Of a DNA stretch of 64,000 nucleotides, positions 16,966-26,066 are shown piece after piece (position 1 is the stretch's first letter; each line of letters opens with the position of its first letter). The position numbers and the translations under genes are program-made. A model generated the notes under the pieces. The model was not told the origin of the DNA. It did no database searches and saw only the letters and a list, made by a program, of their open reading frames with translations. Source of the stretch: AP-15 sp963733945 (GTDB lineage: Bacteria > Pseudomonadota > Alphaproteobacteria > ATCC43930 > CGMCC-115725); NCBI GenBank assembly GCA_963733945.1, contig CAVTFD010000025.1, forward strand, positions 62,001 through 126,000. Reading direction: 5' to 3'.

Positions 16966-18797
16966 TTAGCTCATGCTCCCGGAGTAAATCGCCGGGGTAA
17001 AGTTGATCGTGGCGTTCGACGGATTCTTCAAACTGCACACTGACAGTGACCGATTGGCCGGGCGCGAGGCTGGCTCCGGCCGGAACCGTCAGGTAGGGTA
17101 TTCCCGAAAAGGCTGCCCGTGGCGTTCACCAGCGTCACACTGGCTGGCATTCCGGTGAACAGAATTTGCAAGGGGCCGTTGATCACGCCGCTGCTGATAT
17201 TCGTGAGGGTCACGGTCCCGTTGAAGGTTTGACTGACCCGGCTGTAGGCCAGACCGGAGGCTGTCGTGGCAACTTCACTCGGCGGTACGACGGGTGGCAA
17301 CACTGTTATGCCGCCGCTCCCGCTTCCAGGGTCAATTGGCGGTCCTTCATCTGCCGCAACGTCGCCTCCCGCCGTTCCGTTAAATGTGCTGATCCAGTCT
17401 TTAACGTCCCCGTATATCGTAAGGTCCTTGCATGTCCCGAGCGTTAAGCAAGGGGTTCCAGACACAAAACCTGGCAGAATGCCGACTAGGATGGTGTGAA
17501 AAAGAGTAAACGAACCCACAAACGGTACCGTTTTACCACCGCAAAGTAGCTTGACTGTAGTTAGCTGACCATTTGGACCGATTGTGCCAAATCCATTATT
17601 GTTGGTGGCCCATGACAGACTTGGGGTGCCGTCGGCATTCTCGAAGCAATTGTCCACCGGGGAATTGCCAAATGAGAGTGTATTCGTAGTCGCGGCACAG
17701 TGATTCCCCGGAAGGAAGCTGTACTTGTCATTGCAAAAAAATGGATATGAAAAATCTCCGAAATGGTAAGAATTAACATACCGTGGGTCTGGGTCATAAT
17801 ATTGGTACGTATATCCACCATGAGGAGGCGGGTCGAAACTATCGCCAACGACGTTGGTGGGAATACCGGGGATTTGACCGGGACCGGGGAGATTGATAGC
17901 AAAAAAAGGACTAGGCGCAGGGTCCGTTTTTTGCTGTATCCAGTTAAATCCAGAGGCCCCGACCGTGCTGTCGAATCCACAGGCCGTCGCTGCTTGCTGA
18001 AGGGTCATCCCGTAATTTGGAGCGAATGTGACCTGGATTGTTGTGGGCTCCCCAGTAGTCGAGGCGCTCTGCCCACTTAAAACGGCCGAGCCCACGGCAC
18101 CCGTGAGGATTTGCGCGCAAGTTGGCGGGGTCGTAGTCCAGACTCCGGGGGAGTCGGTAGCTCCCACCGCTGTGATGTTGAGAGCACCGAGGTAACCCTG
18201 CCCGAATAAGGCCTCGTCGCTGCCGGCGCCAGCGGGAACGCCCCTGCCCACGCCATCGAGGGTCGTTATATATGCAAAATTTGATACAGGAGTTTCGGAA
18301 CTGACCAATTCTAAATCCCAAGCCGTCGGGATGCCGTTCTGCACAAAAAATTCCGCCCCCAATTCACAAACACCCGACGTAGCAACATAACTACTGGGCG
18401 CATTATAATTATTGGATTCAAGCGTAACCCCGTTCGCGGTAAGAGTGAATGAGAAGTCGCCAGGGCCAGGGCTGTTATATATGACCGTACCTGTCACGTG
18501 TCCATTGATGCATGGGTCCGGTATGTAGAAAGAGCATCCTTGGGGAGAGACGTCGGGAGCGGCACTTGCGACGAAAGGATTTCCGGTATAGTAGTATGTT
18601 ACTTGAGCGTGCGCCGGCTGAAATAGCCCAAAGGCAAACGTCACGGCCGATGCTGCCGTAGCTCGCCATTGCCACCGACCGGACCCGACTTCGGCGCGCT
18701 TCCGTCCCTGCGGGAGCGCCGACCTCGCATTCGGCCGTTTGCAGCACGCGGCGGCAAACGCGGCGGGCGCGAGCAACCCGGAAATGCGAAGCGTCAT
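16966..18797 (-). pseudogene. Large secreted beta-rich protein, frameshifted near its end
   Basis: The main frame (18797 to 17028) gives a signal sequence with a long basic lead (ATAASAVTFAFGLFQPAHA, cleavage near residue 64) and a Gly/Thr/Asn/Pro-rich exported protein with paired cysteines. Near its end, PASVTLVNATGSLFG is followed out of frame by IPYLTVPAGASLAPGQSVTV (extra base near 17099-17105), then by KNPSNATINFTPAIYSGSMS (extra base near 17029), stopping at 16966-16968. That ending is a typical bacterial Ig-like/transglutaminase-associated domain closing strand. Two single-base insertions thus replace the last 40 residues. The start follows GGGAGGA, and a near-consensus promoter lies upstream. 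It overlaps or abuts the next PEP-CTERM gene, suggesting an operon. Confidence 0.75.
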
Positions 18798-18855
18798 GTC
18801 ATCCTCCCGAACCGCGGATAGCTGCTGGCCGACCGATCTGCTCGATTTTTAATCA

Positions 18856-18884
18856 ATATAATACTTTTGGGGGAGAGATGTCAA
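18856..18884 (-). promoter_or_regulatory. Near-consensus sigma-70 promoter of the secreted-protein operon
   Basis: On the minus strand TTGACA (18884-18879) is followed after exactly 17 bases by TTATAT (18861-18856), inside a locally AT-rich patch, with about 55 bases to the GGGAGGA site and ATG at 18797. It would drive the large secreted protein and the PEP-CTERM gene behind it. Confidence 0.75.
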
Positions 18885-19067
18885 CGTAAGAGCTTAGTAA
18901 GGAACCAAAATCTCGTTCTAAGGTGGCGTTGGCCTGCTTTCGATCCAGGGGATTTTGCGAGGGCGACGTCGATGGGCGCGGGTTTTTATTTATTGCGTCC
19001 GCAGCGCTCTATCACATAGTCCTCGGAGGCTGGGTATGGATTGCCATGAGAGCCGGATCGAGGCCGT

Positions 19068-19198
19068 GCGCCCTTCGAGACGGCCGCTCTGTGGCCTCCT
19101 CAGGATGACGAATGTTCCCAATACCATCAAAGACTCACGTCATGCTGAGGAACGCTTCGGTGAAGCCGGAGCGCGTTCCGAAGCACGCACCCTGTCGA
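19068..19198. repeat. BIME-like pair of inverted palindromic repeats
   Basis: Two facing units: the first contains CCCTTCGAGACGGCCGC followed by GCCTCCTCAGGATGACG (19071-19109); the second contains ACGTCATGCTGAGGAACG and ends CGTTCCGAAGCACGC (about 19136-19190). These are the ends of a common alphaproteobacterial intergenic repeat (CTTCGAGACG...CTCAGGATGA) in head-to-head order. Apart from this pair and the promoter at 18856-18884, the gap 18798-19279 shows no gene. Confidence 0.7.
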
Positions 19199-19279
19199 TG
19201 CAACGGGATTTTTGCCCGGCCTCCGCGCTCAACGCGTCCTCCGCGGTTGCGGAAGCCGATGCCGGTGCCGACCGGCGGC

Positions 19280-20218
19280 TTAGGCCGGGCGGCCGAGCAG
19301 GGCCATCAGCTCGCGCCATTCGCGGGGGGAGAGGTTGCTCGAGGGCTGGTCGACGGGTTCGCCGGCGAGGAGGCGGCGGATCACGGCGAGGCCGGTGGCG
19401 GAGATCGTCGCGGCGTTCATCCGGTATTCGAGAAAGGCTGCGTAGGTCATCGGGACCCAGCGCTTCACGGTGTCGAGCATCGCTTCGGCATAGGCGCGGA
19501 TCTCGTATTGCGCATGCGGATCGGCGCGTAACGACAGGAAATGTACGAGATTATGTAGATCCGTCTTCCAATACCATTGCGTATAAAAGCCGAGCGTCAG
19601 GTTGATGCGCGCCAGTTCCCGCGCGAGGCCGGGCCGATCGGGGCCGAGGTCGGCGCCCGAGGCGTCCTCGTTCAGCAGTTCGGCATAGCCGGCATAGGCG
19701 CGTTCGGCATCCTCGCGCAGCAGATCAAGCACCCGCAGCGCCGCCGGCCCCTCCAAAACCTCGCCGCGTCCCTGGCGGTTAGCGGTCGCCTGCGCCGCCA
19801 GATGCTCCGGCGCCGGCACATAGAATTCGTTGTCGAGGACCGAATACCGCGCCGAATATTCGTTGATGTTGGCAGTGCGGTGCCGGATCCACTGTCGGGC
19901 GACGAAAATCGGTAATTTGACGTGGTATTTGATCTCGCACATTTCGAACGGGGTCGTGTGGCGATGGCGCATCAGATAGTTGATCAGACCCTGATCCTCG
20001 CTGACCCGCCGGGTGCCGCGGCCATACGAGACGCGCGCCGCCTGCACGACCGCCGCGTCGCTGCCCATGTAGTCGATGACCCGGACAAAGCCGTGATCGA
20101 GCACCGGCAATGGCTCGTACAGGATCTCTTCCAGCGCCGGCACCGTCGCCCGCCGCGTCGGTCGTTCCTCGCCCCGTTGCCCCTCGATCTCGGCTTGTTG
20201 CTGCTGGGTGAGCCGCAT
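19280..20218 (-). CDS. thyX: FAD-dependent thymidylate synthase
   Basis: This 312-residue flavoenzyme makes dTMP from dUMP with methylenetetrahydrofolate and NADPH. The ThyX signature RHRx7S is exact: Arg112-His113-Arg114 through Ser122 in RHRTANINEYS. The N-terminal RHRHTTPFEMCEIKYHVK segment (84-101) and the LYTQWYWKTDLHNLVHFLSLR-type region (GFYTQWYWKTDLHNL) are also characteristic. Length is within the longer alphaproteobacterial range. No thyA is visible in this window. Confidence 0.96.
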   Translation of the reverse strand: MRLTQQQQAEIEGQRGEERPTRRATVPALEEILYEPLPVLDHGFVRVIDYMGSDAAVVQAARVSYGRGTRRVSEDQGLINYLMRHRHTTPFEMCEIKYHVKLPIFVARQWIRHRTANINEYSARYSVLDNEFYVPAPEHLAAQATANRQGRGEVLEGPAALRVLDLLREDAERAYAGYAELLNEDASGADLGPDRPGLARELARINLTLGFYTQWYWKTDLHNLVHFLSLRADPHAQYEIRAYAEAMLDTVKRWVPMTYAAFLEYRMNAATISATGLAVIRRLLAGEPVDQPSSNLSPREWRELMALLGRPA

Positions 20219-20321
20219 CTGTTGACCTCGCTGCCCGGTAGGCGACGGGATTGCGTTCCCTTGACTGCCGCCTTATATCTGCCCGGTCGGTCTACCGACT
20301 ATGGCGATACACGGCTTGCGA

Positions 20322-20597
20322 AATAAGCGTTGCGGACCCGGGGGCAGTACCCGGCGCCTCCACCACTCTCCGCCGGCCCCGCAGGCGAATCGGGCCGGCG
20401 GTTCACGGGGGCGAAACAGGCTCGACGCGCGTGGTAAAGGTAAGATCCGTCGCCCGGCATGATACCACCGTTATCGGGTCATAACCTAGATGCGAACGAT
20501 AACTTCGCAACAGAGGCGCTCGCGGCCTAACCCTTAACGGGGTAAAAGCCTAAAGCAAATCGCGGTCCGAGGGGCACCGGGCAACAGAAGCCCCTCA
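20322..20597 (+). ncRNA. ssrA: Two-piece (circularly permuted) tmRNA
   Basis: The acceptor piece comes first and ends with encoded CCA (CGCCTCCACCA, 20355-20365). An intervening stem-forming segment (20366-20406) follows, and the coding piece begins GGGGGCGAAACAGG at 20407; its first seven bases pair with CGCCTCC, with one G-U, to give the acceptor stem. The tag frame 20492-20530 encodes ANDNFATEALAA followed by TAA, an alphaproteobacterial tag whose end LAA is recognised by ClpXP and SspB. A final stem (AGGGGC/GCCCCT, 20570-20595) closes the coding piece. The 5' end of the acceptor piece is approximate. tmRNA rescues stalled ribosomes and marks the nascent chain for degradation. Confidence 0.93.
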
Positions 20598-20637
20598 CTC
20601 GCCTTGTCCGCCACCCCATGCCAGCGAGCCGCCGAGT

Positions 20638-21108
20638 ATGGCCCAGGATCTCTTCCGCTATGACAAGATGGTCGAGACGGCGCTGCGCGGCGTCGCCCGC
20701 CAGGCGCTGACCATCGCCGCGCGCGACGGTCTGCCCGGCGACCACCACTTCTACGTCACCTTTCGCAGTTCGGACCCCGGGGTCGTATTGCCGCCGCAGC
20801 TCTTGGCCAAGTTTCCCGAAGAAATGACGATCGTGCTGCAGCATCAGTTCTGGGGCCTCGAGGTCGGGGACGAGGCCTTTTCCGTGTCGCTGAGTTTCAG
20901 CGGCCGGGTGGAGCGGCTGACCATTCCGCTCGCGTCGATCACCGGCTTCGCCGACCCGTCGGTTAAATTCGGCCTCCAATTCGCAGCCCCGGCCGAGGCG
21001 CCGGCCGAAGAGGCCAAGCTTCCCGCCGCGCTGCCGCCCGCCGAGACCGCGCCACCGGAACGGCCGGCCGCGGAAATCCTCACCCTCGACCGGTTTCGCA
21101 AACGCTAG
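20638..21108 (+). CDS. sspB: ClpXP adaptor SspB
   Basis: The 156-residue protein matches alphaproteobacterial SspB: N-terminal RYDKMVETALRGVARQAL, the substrate-binding core HHFYVTFRSSDPGVVLPPQLLAKFPEEMTIVLQHQFWGLEV (motifs HHFYVTFRS and EEMTIVLQHQFW), then a Pro/Ala/Glu-rich linker of about 40 residues and a short C-terminal tail (EILTLDRFRKR) of the kind that docks on ClpX. SspB delivers ssrA-tagged proteins to ClpXP. It lies 41 bases after the tmRNA gene on the same strand. Confidence 0.92.
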   Translation: MAQDLFRYDKMVETALRGVARQALTIAARDGLPGDHHFYVTFRSSDPGVVLPPQLLAKFPEEMTIVLQHQFWGLEVGDEAFSVSLSFSGRVERLTIPLASITGFADPSVKFGLQFAAPAEAPAEEAKLPAALPPAETAPPERPAAEILTLDRFRKR

Positions 21109-21171
21109 CGTTTGCTTGACGCGGGCTCACAAACGGCGATCCTGCGACCGAATTCGATTGCGGAGCGACGC

Positions 21172-22791
21172 ATGGGCGAGAGCGAGAGCACCTACCGCGA
21201 GCTTTTTCCGCTCGGCGCCGACGAGGCGCCCTATCGCAAGCTGACCGGCGAGCATGTGTCGATCGGCGATTTTGAGGGGCGACGTATCGTCAAGGTGATG
21301 CCCGAGGCGCTGACCTTGCTTGCGGCCCAGGCCTTTGCCGACAGCGCCCACCTGCTTCGCCCCGGTCATCTCGCTTCGCTGCGGGCGATCCTCGACGATC
21401 CGGAAGCGTCCTCCAACGACAGGTTCGTCGCCCTCGACCTCCTAAAAAACGCCAATATCGCGGCCGGACGCGTATTGCCGATGTGCCAGGACACCGGCAC
21501 CGCGATCGTGATGGGCAAGAAAGGCCAGCAGGTGTGGACTGAGGGTGACGATGCCGCCGCGATCTCGGCCGGCATCCGCCGCACCTACACCGAAGCCAAT
21601 TTGCGCTACAGCCAAGTGGCGCCGCTGTCGATGTATGAGGAGGTCAACACCGGCGACAACCTGCCGGCCCAGATCGACCTCTACGCCGAACCCGGCGACG
21701 CCTACAAATTTCTGTTCATCGCCAAGGGCGGCGGCTCAGCCAACAAGAGCTTCCTCTTTCAGCAATCGAAGGCGGTGCTGAACCCAAAAGCGCTGCTCAA
21801 ATTTCTCGACGAAAAGATCCGCACCCTCGGCACCGCCGCCTGCCCGCCCTATCACCTCGCGATCGTCATCGGCGGCACCTCGGCTGAGATGAATTTGAAG
21901 ACGGTCAAGCTGGCCAGCTGCCGTTATCTCGACAATTTGCCGACTGAGGGCAATCGCTGGGGGCAAGCCTATCGCGATTGCGGGTTCGAGGCCGAGGTGC
22001 TCGAATTGACCCGCGGCCTCGGCATTGGCGCGCAGTTCGGCGGCAAATATTTCTGTCACGACGTGCGGGTCATCCGCTTGCCGCGCCACGGCGCCAGCCT
22101 GCCGATCGGAATCGGCGTGTCGTGCGCGGCCGACCGGCAGATCCTCGGCAAGATCACCGAGGAGGGTGTGTTTCTGGAAGAGCTGGAAACCAACCCGGCG
22201 CGTTTCCTGCCCGACATCGACGAGACCGCGTTGGGCGGGGCGGTCGTGCCGATCGACCTCAACCGCACGATGGCCGAGATCCGCCGCACCTTGTCCCAAT
22301 ACCCGGTCAAGACGCGGCTCAGCCTGACCGGCCCGCTGATCGTGGCGCGCGACATCGCCCACGCGAAATTGCAGGAGCGGCTCGACCGCGGCGAGGGGTT
22401 GCCCGACTACGCCAAGGACCATCCGATCTATTACGCCGGCCCCGCCAAAACGCCGCAGGGCTATGCCTCGGGCTCGTTCGGTCCAACGACGGCCGGGCGC
22501 ATGGACAGCTATGTCGACGCTTTCATGGCGGCGGGCGGCAGCTTTGTTACCCTCGCCAAGGGCAATCGCGGCGGCGAGGTGCGCGACGCCTGCCGCCGGC
22601 ATGGCGGCTTTTACCTCGGCTCGATCGGCGGGCCGGCAGCGCGCCTGGCGCTCGAGTGCATCCGCAAGGTCGAGCTCCTGGAATATCCCGAGCTCGGCAT
22701 GGAAGCAGTGTGGCGCATCGAGGTGGTCGATTTCCCGGCCTTTATCGTCATCGACGACAGGGGCAACGATTTTTTCGCCGGACTGACCTGA
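21172..22791 (+). CDS. fumA: Class I fumarate hydratase
   Basis: At 539 residues from the ATG at 21172, this is the iron-sulfur-dependent fumarase that interconverts fumarate and malate in the citric acid cycle. It shows the class I landmarks: PMCQDTGTAIVMGKKGQ (cluster-ligand Cys in the alpha domain), KGGGSANKS, the CPPYHLAIVIGGTSAE stretch, SCAADRQ with the second ligand region, and the C-terminal YYAGPAKTPQG and TTAGRMD segments of the beta domain. The frame is open back to 21112, but the shorter start keeps the usual N terminus. No class II fumarase is in this window. Confidence 0.93.
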   Translation: MGESESTYRELFPLGADEAPYRKLTGEHVSIGDFEGRRIVKVMPEALTLLAAQAFADSAHLLRPGHLASLRAILDDPEASSNDRFVALDLLKNANIAAGRVLPMCQDTGTAIVMGKKGQQVWTEGDDAAAISAGIRRTYTEANLRYSQVAPLSMYEEVNTGDNLPAQIDLYAEPGDAYKFLFIAKGGGSANKSFLFQQSKAVLNPKALLKFLDEKIRTLGTAACPPYHLAIVIGGTSAEMNLKTVKLASCRYLDNLPTEGNRWGQAYRDCGFEAEVLELTRGLGIGAQFGGKYFCHDVRVIRLPRHGASLPIGIGVSCAADRQILGKITEEGVFLEELETNPARFLPDIDETALGGAVVPIDLNRTMAEIRRTLSQYPVKTRLSLTGPLIVARDIAHAKLQERLDRGEGLPDYAKDHPIYYAGPAKTPQGYASGSFGPTTAGRMDSYVDAFMAAGGSFVTLAKGNRGGEVRDACRRHGGFYLGSIGGPAARLALECIRKVELLEYPELGMEAVWRIEVVDFPAFIVIDDRGNDFFAGLT

Positions 22792-22825
22792 GCGGAATCC
22801 TGATCGGGCGGAGTGCGAGGGCCGG

Positions 22826-23374
22826 TTGGCGCAGGATGCGGGGCTGCCGCAAGACGAATTGGTGGCGGCGTTGGCGCGCGGCGAAAAGGGCGCCTGGCAG
22901 GCGTTTGTCCGCCGCTATGCCGGTCTGGTCGCCGCCGCCGTGCGCGGCCTCGCGCGCGAGCCCAGCGAGGTCGAGGACCTGGCCCAAGAGGTCTTTCTGC
23001 GCCTGTGCCGCAACGATTTTCGGCTCCTGCGCAGCTATGACCCCGCGCGGGCGGGGATCTCCACCTGGATCACGATCGTCGCCCGCAGCACCGCTCGCGA
23101 CGCGCTGCGCCGGCATCGGCCGGTCGCGGTGCCGATCGATCTGGTGCCGGAGGCTCGGCTCGCCGTCGACCCGATCGAGCCGGTGCGCAAGCTCAAGCTG
23201 CCGGAGGCGCTGCTATCGCCTCGGCAACGGGAAATCCTGTCGATGCTCTATGATCGCGACATGGAGGTCGCGGAGATCGCCGCCGCCCTCGGCATCGACC
23301 CGCAAACCGTCCGCAGCACTCATCACAAGGCGATGATCAAGCTGCGCGCCCATTTCAAGGCCAAAGCGGAATGA
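22826..23374 (+). CDS. ECF-type RNA polymerase sigma factor
   Basis: The 182-residue protein has sigma region 2 (WQAFVRRYAGLVAAAV through VEDLAQEVFLRLCRN, residues about 22-73) and region 4 (LSPRQREILSMLYDRDMEVAEIAAALGIDPQTVRSTHHKAM, motifs SPRQREILSML and EIAAALGIDPQTV), without regions 1 or 3, so it is of the ECF class. The start is a TTG at 22826. It is followed by an anti-sigma-like gene and a periplasmic sensor gene on the same strand, forming a self-contained envelope or metal stress regulon of the CnrYXH/NccYXH type. Confidence 0.88.
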   Translation: MAQDAGLPQDELVAALARGEKGAWQAFVRRYAGLVAAAVRGLAREPSEVEDLAQEVFLRLCRNDFRLLRSYDPARAGISTWITIVARSTARDALRRHRPVAVPIDLVPEARLAVDPIEPVRKLKLPEALLSPRQREILSMLYDRDMEVAEIAAALGIDPQTVRSTHHKAMIKLRAHFKAKAE

Positions 23375-23444
23375 GCGAACAAGCCAAATGGTTTCGGGGA
23401 TGCGGGTCGCCCCGTCGGCGTAAATATCCGCAGAGACAGGTGCG

Positions 23445-24008
23445 ATGAGCCGAACCAACGAAGAAGCCGGACATTCGGAGGAGTTCGAACGGGCGCGCTC
23501 CTTGTGGCGTCGCTGCCAATCGGCTGACGTCCCGATGGACGAGGCGGCGCGCCTTCTCGATCTTGCCGCCTTCGCCGAGGGGCTCCTCGACGAGGAGGAA
23601 CACGACCGGGTTGCTGCCGACCTCGCCGCCGATCCGGCCGCAACCGCCGACGTTGCCGCCGCGCTGGCGCTCAGTCGCGGCCTCGCTGCTCCGCCGGCCG
23701 AAACCGGGCGCGTCATCGCCCGAGCGAGCGCCCTCGTCTCCGCTGCGCCATCCGAGCCGGGCCTTGTGCTGCCGTTCCACGCATTGCCGGCGCACCGCCG
23801 CATCCTGCAGGGTTTGGCCCAGTGGGGCAGTCTTGCCGCGGCAATCGTCGTGGCGAGTTGGCTCGGCTTCGCAATGGGCAGCGGCGCATCCCTCGACCTC
23901 AGTCAGCCCCGCCAGCAGAGCCAGGTCGGCGTCGATAGCCTACTGCCGGAAGTGCTCGACCCCGCGACCGGCTTCTTACGCGATCTGGGCGGGGGGCAGC
24001 AGACATGA
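23445..24008 (+). CDS. Anti-sigma factor, membrane-anchored
   Basis: The 187-residue product has an N-terminal cytoplasmic part rich in acidic helices (DEAARLLDLAAFAEGLLDEEEHDRV), one membrane helix (about 128-145: LAQWGSLAAAIVVASWLGF) and a short periplasmic tail. This is the plan of anti-sigma factors that sequester an ECF sigma factor at the membrane. It lies about 70 bases after the sigma gene and overlaps the next gene by four bases (ATGA), so all three are translated together. No zinc-binding HxxxCxxC motif is visible. Confidence 0.8.
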   Translation: MSRTNEEAGHSEEFERARSLWRRCQSADVPMDEAARLLDLAAFAEGLLDEEEHDRVAADLAADPAATADVAAALALSRGLAAPPAETGRVIARASALVSAAPSEPGLVLPFHALPAHRRILQGLAQWGSLAAAIVVASWLGFAMGSGASLDLSQPRQQSQVGVDSLLPEVLDPATGFLRDLGGGQQT

Positions 24009-24511
24009 CTGTCCTTCAGGCGGCCGTCGGCCGTGGAAAACGATTTCATCTGCTCAGAACGGTAATGGCGCTGTCTATCGCGCTCAACCTGTTCTTTGTC
24101 GTCGGCGCCCTGTGGATCCGCATTCACGCCCCGCCGCCGCCGATCAGCCCCGAACAGCGACTCGAGGACATGGCCGCCGAACTCGGGCTCAACGCGCAGC
24201 AAAAGGCCGCCTTTGCCCACTATTCGCAAACCATGCGCGAGCGCGTGCAATCGATGCACGATGCGGTTCGGCCCCAGATTGTCAACGCCTGGTCCGAGGT
24301 AGCCAAATCCGGGGCGGACGAGACCAAGGTGATGCAGCTGCTTGACGAAGCCGCGCAGACGCGGCGTCACTTCGTGCACGATCTGACGACCACAACCTTA
24401 TCCTTCCTGGCGACATTGTCGCCCGAGCAGCGGACTAAATTCGTCGCGCTGATCCATCGTGGGCCGCGCCCCTGGTCGCCGCCGCGAGGCGATCACGACG
24501 ACGCCCGATAG
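24005..24511 (+). CDS. Periplasmic metal/stress sensor, CnrX/CpxP-like
   Basis: A 168-residue protein with an N-terminal membrane anchor (VMALSIALNLFFVVGALWI, residues 20-38) and a helical hairpin in the periplasm: EQRLEDMAAELGLNAQQKAAFAHYSQTMRE, then a region rich in Arg, His and Glu ending LATLSPEQRTKFVALIH. The LSPEQR motif and length match the heavy-metal-resistance/LTxxQ family that includes CnrX, NccX and CpxP, which sense metal ions or misfolded proteins. A His/Asp-rich C-terminal tail could bind metal. It overlaps the anti-sigma gene by four bases. Confidence 0.8.
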   Translation: MTVLQAAVGRGKRFHLLRTVMALSIALNLFFVVGALWIRIHAPPPPISPEQRLEDMAAELGLNAQQKAAFAHYSQTMRERVQSMHDAVRPQIVNAWSEVAKSGADETKVMQLLDEAAQTRRHFVHDLTTTTLSFLATLSPEQRTKFVALIHRGPRPWSPPRGDHDDAR

Positions 24512-24542
24512 GTGGCCGCCCCCTCCCATCTCAGCGACACCG

Positions 24543-26066
24543 TCAGCGCCCCTGCACCGGCAGGATCGGCGGCAGCGGGTTGAAGTTCAGCGGGGCGGCA
24601 TCGTCAATATTCTCTCGGCTTGGCAGCTGGGCGGCATCCCACCCGCCGCCCAAAGCCTGGATTAGGCTGGCGCTTGCGACGAGCCGGCTTTCGCGGACGG
24701 TCAGCGCCGTTTCGGCGTCGCTAAGCGCGGTCTGCTCGGCGACGATGACGCTGGTATAGGCGACGGTGCCCGCCAAATATTGGTTATTCAGGACGCGAAC
24801 CGCTTCGCGCGCCGAAACAACGGCAGCGTCTTGGACTGCCGCCTCTTCGGCGAGGATCCGCAGCGCGGCGAGCTGGTCCTCGACTTGCTGCAACGCGGTC
24901 AGCACAGTCTGCCGGTAATCGGCGAGATCCTGATCAAAGACAGCGACCGCCTGCTGCACCCGGGCGTTGCGCAGTCCGGCGTCGAATACTGTCTGAGCCA
25001 GATTCGCGCCGAACGACCAAAATTCGCCGGTTTCACCGATGAGCCTGTTCAGCGATGCGGCGGAAGTGCCGGCATCGGCTGACAGCGTAATTGTCGGATA
25101 GAAGGCGGCAACCTGGACCCCGATCTCGGCGTTGGCCGCTTGCATCGTCCGCTCGGCGGCGGCGATGTCGGGGCGCCGTTCGAGCAAGGCCGAGGGCAGC
25201 CCGGACGGGATCTCGGGCACCTCCTCGACGAAATCGGCGGGCTCGATGGTCAGTTCGGCCGGCGGGACCCCGATCAACACGGCAATCGCATGCTCGAATT
25301 GCGCCCGGGTTACCCCAGTCGCGATCGCCTGCGCCTGGGTCGACTGCAATTGGGCCTCGGCCTGCGAAACATCCGATTGCGCTGCCGTGCCGGCGGCATA
25401 TTGATTTTGGGTAATGCGGAGCAACTCGGCGAAGTCTTTGGCCGATTGGTCGAGCAGTCGCTTCAATTCGTCTGCGATGCGCAATTGCAGGTAATCGCCG
25501 GCAAGCGTGCCCTGTGCCGAGAGCCGCGCATTGGCGAGATCGGCTGCACTCGCCTGAGCCGTCGCGACATTGGCCTCGACCGTGCGGCGGACCTGACCCC
25601 AGAGATCCGGGGTCCAGCTCGCTGCGACATTATCGCTGAAAAAACTCCCGAGGCGGCCACCGCTTCCGACCAGGAAGGACGACGAGCCGGTGCCGCTCGA
25701 GGCGCTGCCGCCGCTGCGCGAGCGCTGGGCCTGGAAGCCAACTGTTCCGGTCGGGAAAAAGCCGGCGCGGGCTTCGGCGACAATTTCTTCCGACTGGCGC
25801 AGCGCCGCCGTGGCGGCCTTGAGGTTCTGGTTCGAGATGTCGACGCGCCGCTCAAGCCCGTCGAGAACCGGATCGTTGTAGATCGCCCACCACGCGCCGC
25901 GACTGATCGTGTCATTCGGCTGGCCGAGCTTCCATCCCGGCTGCGGCCGCGCCTCCTTGTACAGCGCCGGTACCAGAGCCCCGGGGCGGTGATAGTCCGG
26001 GCCGACCGTGCATGCCGAAAGGACAACGGCGCCGGCAACGGCGCCCCTCAATGCGGCTGGTCTCAT
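24543..26066 (-). CDS. Outer-membrane efflux lipoprotein (OprM/NodT family)
   Basis: From the ATG at 26066 the protein has 507 residues and a lipoprotein signal ending LSAC, followed by TVGPDYHRP, the classic start of OprM-type trimeric channels. Two OEP repeats follow (about residues 60-250 and 270-460), with SRLVASASLIQALGGGW at the end. It is the outer-membrane exit duct of the RND system. The start overlaps the stop of the second RND pump (ATGA), which fixes the choice over the upstream Met codons. It is the last gene of a four-gene operon. Confidence 0.93.
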   Translation of the reverse strand: MRPAALRGAVAGAVVLSACTVGPDYHRPGALVPALYKEARPQPGWKLGQPNDTISRGAWWAIYNDPVLDGLERRVDISNQNLKAATAALRQSEEIVAEARAGFFPTGTVGFQAQRSRSGGSASSGTGSSSFLVGSGGRLGSFFSDNVAASWTPDLWGQVRRTVEANVATAQASAADLANARLSAQGTLAGDYLQLRIADELKRLLDQSAKDFAELLRITQNQYAAGTAAQSDVSQAEAQLQSTQAQAIATGVTRAQFEHAIAVLIGVPPAELTIEPADFVEEVPEIPSGLPSALLERRPDIAAAERTMQAANAEIGVQVAAFYPTITLSADAGTSAASLNRLIGETGEFWSFGANLAQTVFDAGLRNARVQQAVAVFDQDLADYRQTVLTALQQVEDQLAALRILAEEAAVQDAAVVSAREAVRVLNNQYLAGTVAYTSVIVAEQTALSDAETALTVRESRLVASASLIQALGGGWDAAQLPSRENIDDAAPLNFNPLPPILPVQGR

